From contig CAYVUV010000207.1 in assembly GCA_964455095.1 (NCBI GenBank), forward strand, positions 1-39,339: DNA of 39,339 nt. The letters run 5' to 3'. Each line of letters starts with the position of its first letter. Position 1 is the first letter of the stretch. This document shows, piece by piece, positions 8,254-16,567 of the stretch. Under the pieces are notes generated by a model. The model was not told where the DNA came from. It did no database searches and worked only from the letters and a program-made list of their open reading frames with translations. The position numbers and the translations under genes were made by a program. Origin of the DNA: CAYVUV01 sp964455095 (lineage in GTDB: Bacteria; Desulfobacterota; Binatia; HRBIN30; CADEER01).

Positions 8254-9381
8254 TCATGGACAGTTGGTGCGCGCCACCTGGTGCGTCTTGTCGAACGCCT
8301 CGCGCACGAAGATCGGCTCGCGCACCGGCACGCGGATGATCTCGCTGCCGTCCTCTTCCATGCCGATGACCATGTCGTCCTGGCGCTTCCAGCGCGGCAC
8401 CACCCGTTCGGTCGAGCCGAACAGGCACAACAGGGCGGCGAGGTCGGGATCCTCCGGCGCGTGCCGATACGTCTCGATCGCGGCGTCGACGCCGGGCCCG
8501 AACAGCTGGCGCAGATAGGGCCGCGCCACGTGAATGGGCGGCACGTAGTACACGTTCGGCTCGAGGCCCCACTGCGGGAACAGCGGCAGGGCCAGCTTGC
8601 GCACGTGCACCAGGTAGTCGATCGGATTGTCCTCGCGCGCGTTGTCGGGGGTCGACACCGTGCCGGCAAAGCGGATCTTGCCGATGCAGTTGGCGAAGCA
8701 CTGCGGCTGCAGCCCCATCTCGAACTTGGGAAAACAGGCGATGCACTTCTCCGACGTGCCGGTCATCGGGTTGAAGAAGATCTTCTTGTACGGGCAACCC
8801 TTGACGCACTCCTGATAGCCGCGGCAGCGATCCTGATCGACCAGCACGATACCGTCTTCCTCGCGCTTGTAGATGGAGCTGCGCGGGCACGACGCCAGGC
8901 AGCCGGGGTACGTGCAGTGGTTGCAGATGCGCGCCAGGTAGAAGAACCAATTGGCGTGCGGGAGATCCATCGCCGCGCCGTGGTCGACGGTGCCGGTGCA
9001 ATCGTCCTCGCCGACGTTCGGATGCGCGTAGTCGAGCTCGTCGGGACGCCAGCCCAGCACGCGCTCCCCGGCTTCCGCGGCTTCGAACAGCGTGCGGCCG
9101 TCGTACACGCCGTCGGTCCACGTCTGCGGCCCGAGCTTGTCGAGCAGCTTGAGGTCGTAGGCGAGCGGATACGAGCCGTACGGCTTGGTCTCGACGTTGT
9201 TCCACAGCATGTACTCCTGGCCGCGGCCCGAGGTCCACGTCGTCTTGCACGCGATCGTGCAGGTCTGACACGAGATGCACTTGTTGGTGTCGAAGACGGC
9301 GGCGAACTGTTTCTTGGGCCGCGACTCCGGGTACCAGTACGACATGTCGCGTTTGATCTGCCAGTTGAATACGCGGGCCAT
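8254..9381 (-). CDS. Fe-S beta subunit (NarH/NxrB-like) of molybdenum oxidoreductase
   Basis: This 375-residue protein contains the four Cys groups of the NarH/NxrB/EbdB family: CISCQTCTIAC (35-45), CNHCTYPGCLASCP, CRGYQECVKGCPYKK, and CIACFPKFEMG followed by CFANCIGKIRF. They imply three [4Fe-4S] and one [3Fe-4S] cluster. It has no signal of its own and would be co-exported with the Tat-tagged alpha subunit. The motifs NVETKPYGSYPLAYD, NVYYVPPIHVARPYLRQ and LFGPGVDAAIE recall, from memory rather than alignment, the beta subunits of periplasmic nitrite oxidoreductases and related nitrate reductases. The start ATG 9381 shares one base with the alpha stop (TGATG). Confidence 0.92.
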   Translation of the reverse strand: MARVFNWQIKRDMSYWYPESRPKKQFAAVFDTNKCISCQTCTIACKTTWTSGRGQEYMLWNNVETKPYGSYPLAYDLKLLDKLGPQTWTDGVYDGRTLFEAAEAGERVLGWRPDELDYAHPNVGEDDCTGTVDHGAAMDLPHANWFFYLARICNHCTYPGCLASCPRSSIYKREEDGIVLVDQDRCRGYQECVKGCPYKKIFFNPMTGTSEKCIACFPKFEMGLQPQCFANCIGKIRFAGTVSTPDNAREDNPIDYLVHVRKLALPLFPQWGLEPNVYYVPPIHVARPYLRQLFGPGVDAAIETYRHAPEDPDLAALLCLFGSTERVVPRWKRQDDMVIGMEEDGSEIIRVPVREPIFVREAFDKTHQVARTNCP

Positions 9382-12300
9382 CAGGCTTTGCCCCCCTTCT
9401 TGGTGTCCACCGCGGCGAAGTCGCCGCGCAGATAGCGGTGCATGGCCTCGGACTCGTACCCGGGCCGCACGCCCAGCGCGGCGGGACGCCACAACCCCTT
9501 GCCATCGAGGCCGCCGGCCTCGGCGCGGGTGATCTTGACGATCGACTCGCGCGGCGATCCGGTCGGGCAGTGCACATCGGGCAGGAAGCCCTTGCCGATC
9601 GCCTGCCCGAAGAGCTCTTTGCGCACCAGCGAATCGGTCATCAGCGTCGGCTTCAGCCAGCCGCGCGTCGCCGACTGGTGCGAACCGGAGCGGAACATCG
9701 CCTGGTACCCGCTGCGCGGATTCTTGGCCAGCCCGTCGGCGCGCGACTGCTGCCCCTCCACCGATCCCGGCGTGGCGCCGTACATGTTGAACCACATCCG
9801 CGTCACGCCGCGCGGCGTCCCGGGGTAGTAGCGCGCCCGGCACAGCAGACGGGCGAACTCGTAGTCCTTCTTGTTCTTCTGCCAGCCGCGGAACGGGCGA
9901 TCCTCGGGATCGGAATCGATCCAGACGTAGTCGCCGTCCTCGATGCCGAGCTCGCGCGCGTCGGCCGGGTGCATGTCGACGTAGCCCTCGGCGACGAACG
10001 GCGAGCGTTTGTCGTGGCGATAGATGTCGCCGAACGGTCCGAACAAGATCGCGATCATGTCGGTGTCGATCGGCATGGTGTGCGCGCCGTGGCGGTACTT
10101 CGGCGTATGGAAGATGAACGTGTATCCGTCCTTCGCCAGCGGATGCGCCGACTGCTTGGTCTCGGCCCAGGTCTTGACGACGTTGCGCCCCTGACGCGTC
10201 TCGCAGGACAGGTCCGACAGCGCTACGCCGTAGTCGACCGGCCCCTTGGGGCGAATGGCCTCGTGCTTCGGCGCTACGATGACGTTCGGCTCATAGAACG
10301 TCGAATCGATCGGCTCGCGGTGCACCGGCAGGTTCTCGCCCGCTTCGATGAACTCGTCTTCCTCGCGGTAGAACTCGAGCCGCCCGCTCTTGGTGTACCA
10401 GGGGCGCCCATCGTTGGTTTGCTCGTAGCCCACTGCCTTCGGGTAGGTGCGATTCAGCAGCAGCGCCGGGATGCCCTTCTTGGCCTTCTCCTCGAGATCG
10501 AGCAGCCGGTACCCCTTGGCGCAGGACGAGCCGTCGAAGATGCGCTGCAGGTAGGCATCGACCCGCTGGTCGTCGACGAACTTCCAGCAGTCGGCGAAGC
10601 GCTGGTCGCCGGTGAGGGCGGCCAGGCTCTTGCCGACCTGCGCCAGGATCTCGATATCGCCGCGCGTCTCGAACACGCGCGGCAACGGCGTGCGCGGGTA
10701 GACGGTGATGAACGGGTTGGTCACCGAGGCGGCGACATCCGGGTGCTTGAGCTCGGCCCAGGAATCGGCGGCAAAGACAACGTCCGCCCATTCGCACGAG
10801 GTCGACCACCACCATTCCTGCACGGCGATCATCTCGATCTTCGGCAACACGTTGACGACGGTGTTGTAGTGCCACTTGACGTTGCCGAGGATGGAGTTGG
10901 CATTGCAGAACCACAGCGACTTGGTCGGCGTGGGGATGTGCGAATCGCCGGTCAGCCGGCGGTTGCCGACTTTGAGAATGTGATCCTCGTGGTTGTAGTA
11001 GTGCGCCGACTCGGCGCGCCAGTACTGTTTCGGCCGCGCCGGCTTGTCGGGGTCGAGCTCGAGATCGAACGGGTTCTCGTTGATGTACTGCGGTATGCCG
11101 TTGAACAGCGCGGTGCGGAAGTTGCCGGCGAACGAGCCGACGTTGCCGGTCAGCTTGCCGACGTTGCCGGTCAGCGCCGCGAGCAGGAAGATGTCGCGGT
11201 CTTTGTTGTCATTGTTGAAGAACTGGTTCGGGCCCATGCCGATGGCAAACAGCGTCGTGCCGGGATGCGCCGCGATGTCGCGCGCCAGCGCCTCGACGGC
11301 AGCGGCCGGCGCCCAGGTGATCTCCTCGACCGTCTGCGGATCGAAGTGTGCCGCGTACTCGCGCACCAGATCGAACACCGGCCGGCAGCGCACGCTGCTG
11401 CCGTCGGCCAGCTTCACGTCGACTTGACCTTCGAGCAGCGCATCGCCGACGAGGGAGTGCTTGCCGACCTCGTCGCGCGTCAGCGGGCGCGGCGCGCCCG
11501 CCGCGTTGTCGTACCAGACATAGTCGCCCCACTCCTCGCGCAGCTGGTTGGGGATCAGCATGTCGGTGTGCGTCCCCGGCGGCGGGGTCTTTTCCCCCGC
11601 GGCCTGGACGTGCGTCTGATTGCCGAGCACCGCCGAGGCGCCGCCGAAGACGTCGCTGGCGCGCAGGTGCTTGAGCGTATCCGTGCGCACCAGGATGGGC
11701 AGGTCGGTCCACTGCCGCACGTACTCGGCGTCGTACAACTTGTCGCGCATGACGACATTCGCCAGCCCGAGCGCCAGGGCCGGGGTGGTCCCGGGCCGCA
11801 CGACGATGGCGTCGTCGGCCTTCGAGCTGGTCGCCGAGTACTCGCAGGCGATGACGACGATGCGCGTGCCCTTGAGACGCGCCTCGGTGAGCCAGTGCGC
11901 GTCCGGCATCTTGGTGGTGATCCAGTTCATCCCCCAGACGACGACGGTGCGCGCCAGCTCCACCGAGCTGAGGTCGAACTCGACGGTCTGCTGGCCGGTG
12001 ACCATCGGATGCCCCGGCGGCAGATCGGTATGCCACGAGTAGTTGTCGAAGCCGCGGCCGCCGAGTGCCTCCTCGGGCCCGACGCCGCGCAGCTTGGCAT
12101 CGAGCAGCGCCATGGAGTTGGCCATGCGGTAGAGCCCGAACACGCGCGTGAGACCGAGCAGCGGCATGCCGCCGCGGAACTTGAGCACTTGCGTCCCGAC
12201 GCCCTTGGTGGCGGCGATGACTTCGTCGCCGTACCCCTGCGCACGCAGGCGCTGCGCGCCGGCCTCCCCGGTGTAGGTCTGGGCGATATTCTGCAGCGCC

Positions 12301-12842
12301 TTGGCCACGATGTCGGCCGCTTCCGCATGTGTCATGCGGACCCATTCGTCGCGCGCGCGGTTGAAGTAATCGACCGGCGGGCGGCCGTCCTCACCGCGCG
12401 GGAACCCGTCCTCGACCCAGCGCTTGTAGCCGGCCCGTACCATGCAGTGGCGCAGGCGTCGATCGCCGTAGAAGCGGCGGGTCAACGCCAGGCCCTTCTG
12501 GCAGACGCGCGGATCCCAGCGGTGCGAGGCCTGGTTGCCGTCGAGGTCCGTCGCTTCGCCATAGCGCATGGTCGGCCCGATGCGCGTGATCACACCGGAG
12601 CGCACGTAGGCGTTCAGGATGCAGTTGTGCGTGTCGTTCGGCGCGCACAGGAAGGTGAACGTCGAATCGTACTTCCACAGATCGCGATACGTCTGCTCCC
12701 AACCGCGTTGCGGATAGTGGGCCAGCGGATTGTCGATCGCCGCGAGCCCCCAGGCGCGTGTCGCCGATGCGATGAAGCTGCCGAACCCGGCGGCGGCGGC
12801 GCCGCCGAGAAAGGCGCGACGGCTGAGACCCTTGGTGCTCAT
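9381..12842 (-). CDS. molybdopterin catalytic alpha subunit, NarG/NxrA-like type II DMSO reductase family
   Basis: This 1153-residue protein begins with a Tat signal (SRRAFLGG, residues 7-14), so the enzyme faces the periplasm. ATG 12842 lies 6 bases after ggaggag and overlaps the cytochrome c stop. The Fe-S region reads CAPNDTHNCILNAYV (66-80), with another Cys at 114 in PRVCQKG. The usual H-x3-C-x3-C spacing is therefore altered (C66-x3-D70-x3-C74, H72 nearby). Asp290 in VEFDLSSVELA aligns with the Asp that ligates Mo in NarG. VVWGMNWITTKMPDAHWL and ACEYSATSSKADDAIVVRPG follow the family pattern. Its length is close to NarG and to Nitrospira/anammox NxrA (about 1150) and longer than EbdA or SerA (about 920-980). 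A nitrate/nitrite substrate is the leading inference; chlorate, selenate or hydrocarbon substrates are not excluded. Confidence 0.9.
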   Translation of the reverse strand: MSTKGLSRRAFLGGAAAAGFGSFIASATRAWGLAAIDNPLAHYPQRGWEQTYRDLWKYDSTFTFLCAPNDTHNCILNAYVRSGVITRIGPTMRYGEATDLDGNQASHRWDPRVCQKGLALTRRFYGDRRLRHCMVRAGYKRWVEDGFPRGEDGRPPVDYFNRARDEWVRMTHAEAADIVAKALQNIAQTYTGEAGAQRLRAQGYGDEVIAATKGVGTQVLKFRGGMPLLGLTRVFGLYRMANSMALLDAKLRGVGPEEALGGRGFDNYSWHTDLPPGHPMVTGQQTVEFDLSSVELARTVVVWGMNWITTKMPDAHWLTEARLKGTRIVVIACEYSATSSKADDAIVVRPGTTPALALGLANVVMRDKLYDAEYVRQWTDLPILVRTDTLKHLRASDVFGGASAVLGNQTHVQAAGEKTPPPGTHTDMLIPNQLREEWGDYVWYDNAAGAPRPLTRDEVGKHSLVGDALLEGQVDVKLADGSSVRCRPVFDLVREYAAHFDPQTVEEITWAPAAAVEALARDIAAHPGTTLFAIGMGPNQFFNNDNKDRDIFLLAALTGNVGKLTGNVGSFAGNFRTALFNGIPQYINENPFDLELDPDKPARPKQYWRAESAHYYNHEDHILKVGNRRLTGDSHIPTPTKSLWFCNANSILGNVKWHYNTVVNVLPKIEMIAVQEWWWSTSCEWADVVFAADSWAELKHPDVAASVTNPFITVYPRTPLPRVFETRGDIEILAQVGKSLAALTGDQRFADCWKFVDDQRVDAYLQRIFDGSSCAKGYRLLDLEEKAKKGIPALLLNRTYPKAVGYEQTNDGRPWYTKSGRLEFYREEDEFIEAGENLPVHREPIDSTFYEPNVIVAPKHEAIRPKGPVDYGVALSDLSCETRQGRNVVKTWAETKQSAHPLAKDGYTFIFHTPKYRHGAHTMPIDTDMIAILFGPFGDIYRHDKRSPFVAEGYVDMHPADARELGIEDGDYVWIDSDPEDRPFRGWQKNKKDYEFARLLCRARYYPGTPRGVTRMWFNMYGATPGSVEGQQSRADGLAKNPRSGYQAMFRSGSHQSATRGWLKPTLMTDSLVRKELFGQAIGKGFLPDVHCPTGSPRESIVKITRAEAGGLDGKGLWRPAALGVRPGYESEAMHRYLRGDFAAVDTKKGGKA

Positions 12843-14518
12843 GGTTGCTCCTCCCACGTGCGAATGAAGGCGACGATCGACTCGATCTCCTGGGCCGAGA
12901 GGGTCGCGTGAGTCGGGCCGGCGCCGCCGAAGGCCGCCATGGAGGTGCCGCGGCGACCGCGCCGAATGGTTTCGATCAGATACGTGTCGCTGGCACTGCG
13001 CAGCAGGACGGGATTGTGCAATGCCGGCCCTTCGGCGCCCTCGCCGGCCTTGCCGTGGCAGCTGGCACAGGCGTCGGCGAACAGGGCGCGGCCGGTATCG
13101 GCGTTGGCCCGCACCCAGCGCAACGGCTCCACATCGCTCGGTGCCGGTGCGTCGCGGAACGACCGCACGTGCGCGACCACCGCCGCCACCTCTTCGGCGC
13201 GCAGGCCGCCCGCCGCGTCACCCCACGCCGGCATGCGGCGGCCAGGTCTCCCGTGGCGGACGGTCTCGGTGAGAAAACGATCGGAAGCGATGGCGAGGAA
13301 ATCGGGGTTACCGATGGCTGGGAAGGCGGTCATGCCCGGGTAGCGCATGCCTTCGCCCTTCGGCCCGTGGCAGGCGGCGCAGAAGGTGCCGTAGAGCGTC
13401 GCGCCGTCGCCGGAGAACTCGCGCTGATGCAGGCGCTCGGCGCGCACGCGATCGATCGGCCAGTAGGCTTCGGGATGGTCGCTGCGGCGCAGCGACAGCA
13501 TGTAGAAGGTCAGGCGATCGATCTGCCCTTCGTCGAGGCCCAGCTCCGGCATACGCGAGCCGGGCACGACCGCGGCGGGGGCGCGGAAGTGTTCTGCGAT
13601 CCAGCCGGCGAGGCTCCGCTCTCCGTGGACGTGCGAGAAATCGAGACGAGCCGGATCCCGGTCGCCGATCAGCGTGAGATCGGGGCCGTCGTCACCGCCG
13701 ACGCCGGCAACCTTGTGGCAACCGCGGCAGCCGAGCGTGTGAAAGAGCGCCTTGGCCTCGGTCAGGCCCGGGGCGCCGACACGCGAGTCGAGGAACGCCT
13801 CGATCACCTGGCGGTCGGCCTCGGGAATCTCGCCGACCGAGTCCTTCCATGCGCCGGCGCTCGCCGCGGCGTGGCGACGCAGGTGCATCGCGTACCAGTC
13901 GCTCGCATACCCGGTACCACCCGCACGCGACAGGTCGGGCGCGACGATCGCCTCGGTCGCATGCGGACGCAAGGTCCCACCGCGCCCGTCGAGCGCGTGG
14001 CACGCCAGGCAGTCGTTGCGCTCGATCAAGGCGCGGCCGCGCGCCACTTCGTCGACATTGGGAACGCGCAGATGGGCATGGCAGCTGCCGCAGCCGGCGT
14101 AGGCATAGCGCAGCGGCAGCATCGGCTGCGGCCAATGCTCGACGTCGCCGTGCGCATCGGCCCGCTCGGTGGCGCGCCCCTGGCCGCCATGGCAGACGAC
14201 GCAGCCATAGTCCGCCGGGTCGTGCACCACCTTGGGATGAGCGCGAAACAGACGCGGCTCGAGCAGCGCGGTCTCGCCGGCCGCCATGCCGACGTGGCAG
14301 CTGACGCAGCGATCGGCCGCGTGCAGCTTCGGAATGAACACCTGCCGCAATTGCACCGGGAATGCGTCGCGCTGTTCGGCCGGCAACTGCGCCTGGTACT
14401 CCTTCTGCCAGCGGCGCCAGTCGCGGCGGTTGCGTTCCCAATCCGCGGCGTAGACGAGCAGCGCGAGGGTGGCCAGGCTCGAACACAGTAACAGCAGCTT
14501 GTTGGCGCGCGGGTTCAT
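12839..14518 (-). CDS. membrane-anchored heptaheme cytochrome c
   Basis: This 559-residue protein starts with a hydrophobic segment (KLLLLCSSLATLALLVYA, 7-24) that could be a signal anchor. Seven CXXCH heme sites follow: CVSCH (71), CVVCH (about 104), CGSCH (about 141), CLACH (about 168), CRGCH (about 262), CAACH (about 379) and CASCH (about 482). The first three sites are close together like a small multiheme module; the rest look like successive mono-heme class I cytochrome domains, with candidate Met ligands in MPAW and SRMPEL. It lies between cytochrome b and the Mo enzyme, so it probably carries electrons between the Rieske/b complex and the alpha-beta-gamma enzyme on the periplasmic side. 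The start is one base after the cytochrome b stop. Confidence 0.9.
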   Translation of the reverse strand: MNPRANKLLLLCSSLATLALLVYAADWERNRRDWRRWQKEYQAQLPAEQRDAFPVQLRQVFIPKLHAADRCVSCHVGMAAGETALLEPRLFRAHPKVVHDPADYGCVVCHGGQGRATERADAHGDVEHWPQPMLPLRYAYAGCGSCHAHLRVPNVDEVARGRALIERNDCLACHALDGRGGTLRPHATEAIVAPDLSRAGGTGYASDWYAMHLRRHAAASAGAWKDSVGEIPEADRQVIEAFLDSRVGAPGLTEAKALFHTLGCRGCHKVAGVGGDDGPDLTLIGDRDPARLDFSHVHGERSLAGWIAEHFRAPAAVVPGSRMPELGLDEGQIDRLTFYMLSLRRSDHPEAYWPIDRVRAERLHQREFSGDGATLYGTFCAACHGPKGEGMRYPGMTAFPAIGNPDFLAIASDRFLTETVRHGRPGRRMPAWGDAAGGLRAEEVAAVVAHVRSFRDAPAPSDVEPLRWVRANADTGRALFADACASCHGKAGEGAEGPALHNPVLLRSASDTYLIETIRRGRRGTSMAAFGGAGPTHATLSAQEIESIVAFIRTWEEQP

Positions 14519-14519
14519 C

Positions 14520-16073
14520 TCAGTGCGCCGGCCAATCTGCGTGCGACCAATAGAAGCCCCAGTTGGGCCCGCGGAAGTGGACCCCGACGATGGTCAGGAC
14601 CAGGAAGCCGGCCAGGAAGCAGGTGAACAGCCCGAGGGCTCCGGCACGCGTCGAGTTGTAGCGGCGCACGCACCACACCGAGTAGGCGGCGTAAAGCGCC
14701 GTCAGCACCGTCCCCGGATTGATGAAGGTGATCAGGATCTGCGGGGCGCCGACCCACCATTCGCGGATCCAACCGAAGCGGATGGCGAACGTCTCGACGG
14801 CGAGCACCGCGGCCAGGCCGAAGGCCGCGGAGCGCCACACCAGGGCCCCGCCGCCGGGGCCGCCGAACCAGTCGCCGGTCCCGTCCGACTCGCGATCGAC
14901 ATAGGGAATCAACAGCAACCCGATCAGCACGATCATCGGGATGCCGATGCCGCCCATCAACGCCGAATACGACACCAGCTCCTGCAGGCCGAGGAAGTAC
15001 CACGGCGCCTTGGCGGGATTCTCCGGCACCGCCGGGTTCGCCAGCTCTTTCAACGGCGCGTCGGAGATCAGCGACAGCGCCAGGCAGACGAGCAGCGTGA
15101 GCATGAACACGCCGGCCTCGGCGTAGAACAGGTGCGGCATGGCGGGCACGGTGTTCTCCGGACCATCGCCGACCGCCGGCGTGCGACCGCGCACCACCGC
15201 GGCGAGTTGGTAGGTCTTCTGCGGCGCGGCCGTGAACACCGGATAGGTTGCGGCCGGCGGCACCCCGAGGCGCTCGTCGGCATCGCGCGGGCGCGCCAGG
15301 CCGCCGTCTTTGCGGATGCGCCAGAAGTGCACGCCCATCAGCACCGCCAGCGCCAGGGGGAGAATCATGACGTGCAACAGGTAGAAGCGAATCAGCGCTT
15401 CCTCGCCGATCTCGTCGGAGCCCAGCAGCAGGAACCGCTGCCAGCCGCCGATGTCGAAGTACTGCGTGATCCCCAGGGCGTCCGTCAGCTCGCGCGGCGA
15501 CTGCGCGATGTTGGCGCCGATCGTAATCGCCCAGTAGGCGAGCTGGTCCCACGGCAGCAGGTAGCCGGTGAACGAGAGGCCGAGCGTCACCGCCAGCAGC
15601 CCCATGCCGAGCACCCAGTTGAACTCGCGCGGCGCGCGGTAGGCGGCGGTGTAGAACACGCGGGCCATGTGCAGCAGCACGGCGAAGACCATGACCTGGG
15701 CGGCCCAGCGGTGGATGTTGCGGATGAACTGCCCGGTGGGGACGACGAAGTGGATGTCCTTGATCGAGTCGTACGCCGCGGTCGGATACGGCTTGTAGTA
15801 GAACATCAGCAGAATGCCGGTGCCGAGCGTGATGAAGAAAGCCGACAAGGACACCAGCCCAAGGCCCCATGTGGTGCTCCAGCGCATCGTCCAGCGGTGG
15901 ATGCGCACGGCGTGGATGTGCAGGAAGAAGTTGCCGAACACGAACGACGAGCGCGTGCGGTCGGTGGTCGGCGCGCCGCCGCGCAGGACGCTCGCCTTGA
16001 TCGCGCCCGGTGCCGCCGCGAGGTTGGCTCCGAACTGGCGCAAGGCCGACGGTGCGGCCGGGTCGGGCTTCAT
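14520..16073 (-). CDS. cytochrome b (b6/subunit IV-type fusion) of a Rieske/cytochrome b complex
   Basis: This 517-residue membrane protein has the cytochrome b core. Four candidate heme-ligand His lie in IRNIHRWAAQ, VLLHMARVF, FYLLHVMI and MGVHFWRIR. FTGYLLPWDQLAYWA corresponds to the conserved helix C/D region. The quinol-site loop reads PAKAPWYFLGLQEL, the subunit IV/b6f-like form of PEWY. A linker of about 90 residues (RPRDADERLG to GDGPENT) separates the N-terminal four-helix part from the C-terminal half. The protein would oxidise or reduce the quinone pool together with the Rieske protein encoded just upstream. ATG 16073 overlaps the Rieske stop (ATGA). Comparable Rieske/b pairs accompany periplasm-facing nitrate reductases in haloarchaea (narB/narC). 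Confidence 0.92.
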   Translation of the reverse strand: MKPDPAAPSALRQFGANLAAAPGAIKASVLRGGAPTTDRTRSSFVFGNFFLHIHAVRIHRWTMRWSTTWGLGLVSLSAFFITLGTGILLMFYYKPYPTAAYDSIKDIHFVVPTGQFIRNIHRWAAQVMVFAVLLHMARVFYTAAYRAPREFNWVLGMGLLAVTLGLSFTGYLLPWDQLAYWAITIGANIAQSPRELTDALGITQYFDIGGWQRFLLLGSDEIGEEALIRFYLLHVMILPLALAVLMGVHFWRIRKDGGLARPRDADERLGVPPAATYPVFTAAPQKTYQLAAVVRGRTPAVGDGPENTVPAMPHLFYAEAGVFMLTLLVCLALSLISDAPLKELANPAVPENPAKAPWYFLGLQELVSYSALMGGIGIPMIVLIGLLLIPYVDRESDGTGDWFGGPGGGALVWRSAAFGLAAVLAVETFAIRFGWIREWWVGAPQILITFINPGTVLTALYAAYSVWCVRRYNSTRAGALGLFTCFLAGFLVLTIVGVHFRGPNWGFYWSHADWPAH

Positions 16074-16567
16074 ACGACCACCTTCTTCCCCGCCGGGACT
16101 GTCGTGCCCTCGTCGACGATGATGGTGTCGGCGCCGATCGCGCTCACCGCCACCCAGGGCAGTGCCTTGGGGGCGGGGCCTTTGACCACCGCACCGTCGA
16201 GGGCAAAGCGCGAGCCGTGGCACGGGCAGTCGAAGCCACCGCCCTCGGCCTTGACGATGCAGCCGAGATGGGTGCAGGTCGTCGACAGCGCGTAGACGCC
16301 TTCGGCGTCGCGGAAGATCGCGATCGAGCGCCCGGGCGGCACGAACGCTTCGCCGGCGACGAGATTGCCCGGCAGCGTGACGCGAAACTTGCGCGAGGCC
16401 GACGGCACCACCGCCGCGCGCGGCAGGCGCATGGCGCCGAGGATGCCGAACGCCAGGGTCACCGCGGCCGACCACAGGGCCGCGAGCCCGAGGAAGTCGC
16501 GCCGCGGAATCTCCTCGGGGTCGAGGCGCGAGCGCATGGGAGGGGATGCCGCTGCCGGCTTGCTCAT
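16070..16567 (-). CDS. Rieske [2Fe-2S] protein
   Basis: This 165-residue protein starts at ATG 16567 with ggagg five bases upstream. It overlaps the stop of the FAD oxidoreductase (ATGA). An N-terminal segment with IPRRDFLGLAAL (about 20-31) resembles a Tat-type signal anchor and is followed by one membrane helix. The cluster-binding boxes are CTHLGC (about 98-103) and CPCHGS (about 114-119), the standard C-x-H and C-x-x-H pairs. GAVVKGPAPKALPW is the family Pro-rich loop. It would carry electrons between cytochrome b and the heptaheme cytochrome c. Confidence 0.94.
   Translation of the reverse strand: MSKPAAASPPMRSRLDPEEIPRRDFLGLAALWSAAVTLAFGILGAMRLPRAAVVPSASRKFRVTLPGNLVAGEAFVPPGRSIAIFRDAEGVYALSTTCTHLGCIVKAEGGGFDCPCHGSRFALDGAVVKGPAPKALPWVAVSAIGADTIIVDEGTTVPAGKKVVV

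Noticed and set aside
7373..9381. Upstream extensions of the beta and gamma frames into neighbouring genes
   Set aside because: The extended residues are out-of-frame readings of alpha and beta coding sequence. Internal ATGs with overlaps or ribosome sites give the expected family lengths.
9438..12911. Long plus-strand open frame antisense to the Mo alpha subunit
   Set aside because: Shadow of a strongly conserved gene; the translation has no recognisable domain and is compositionally biased.
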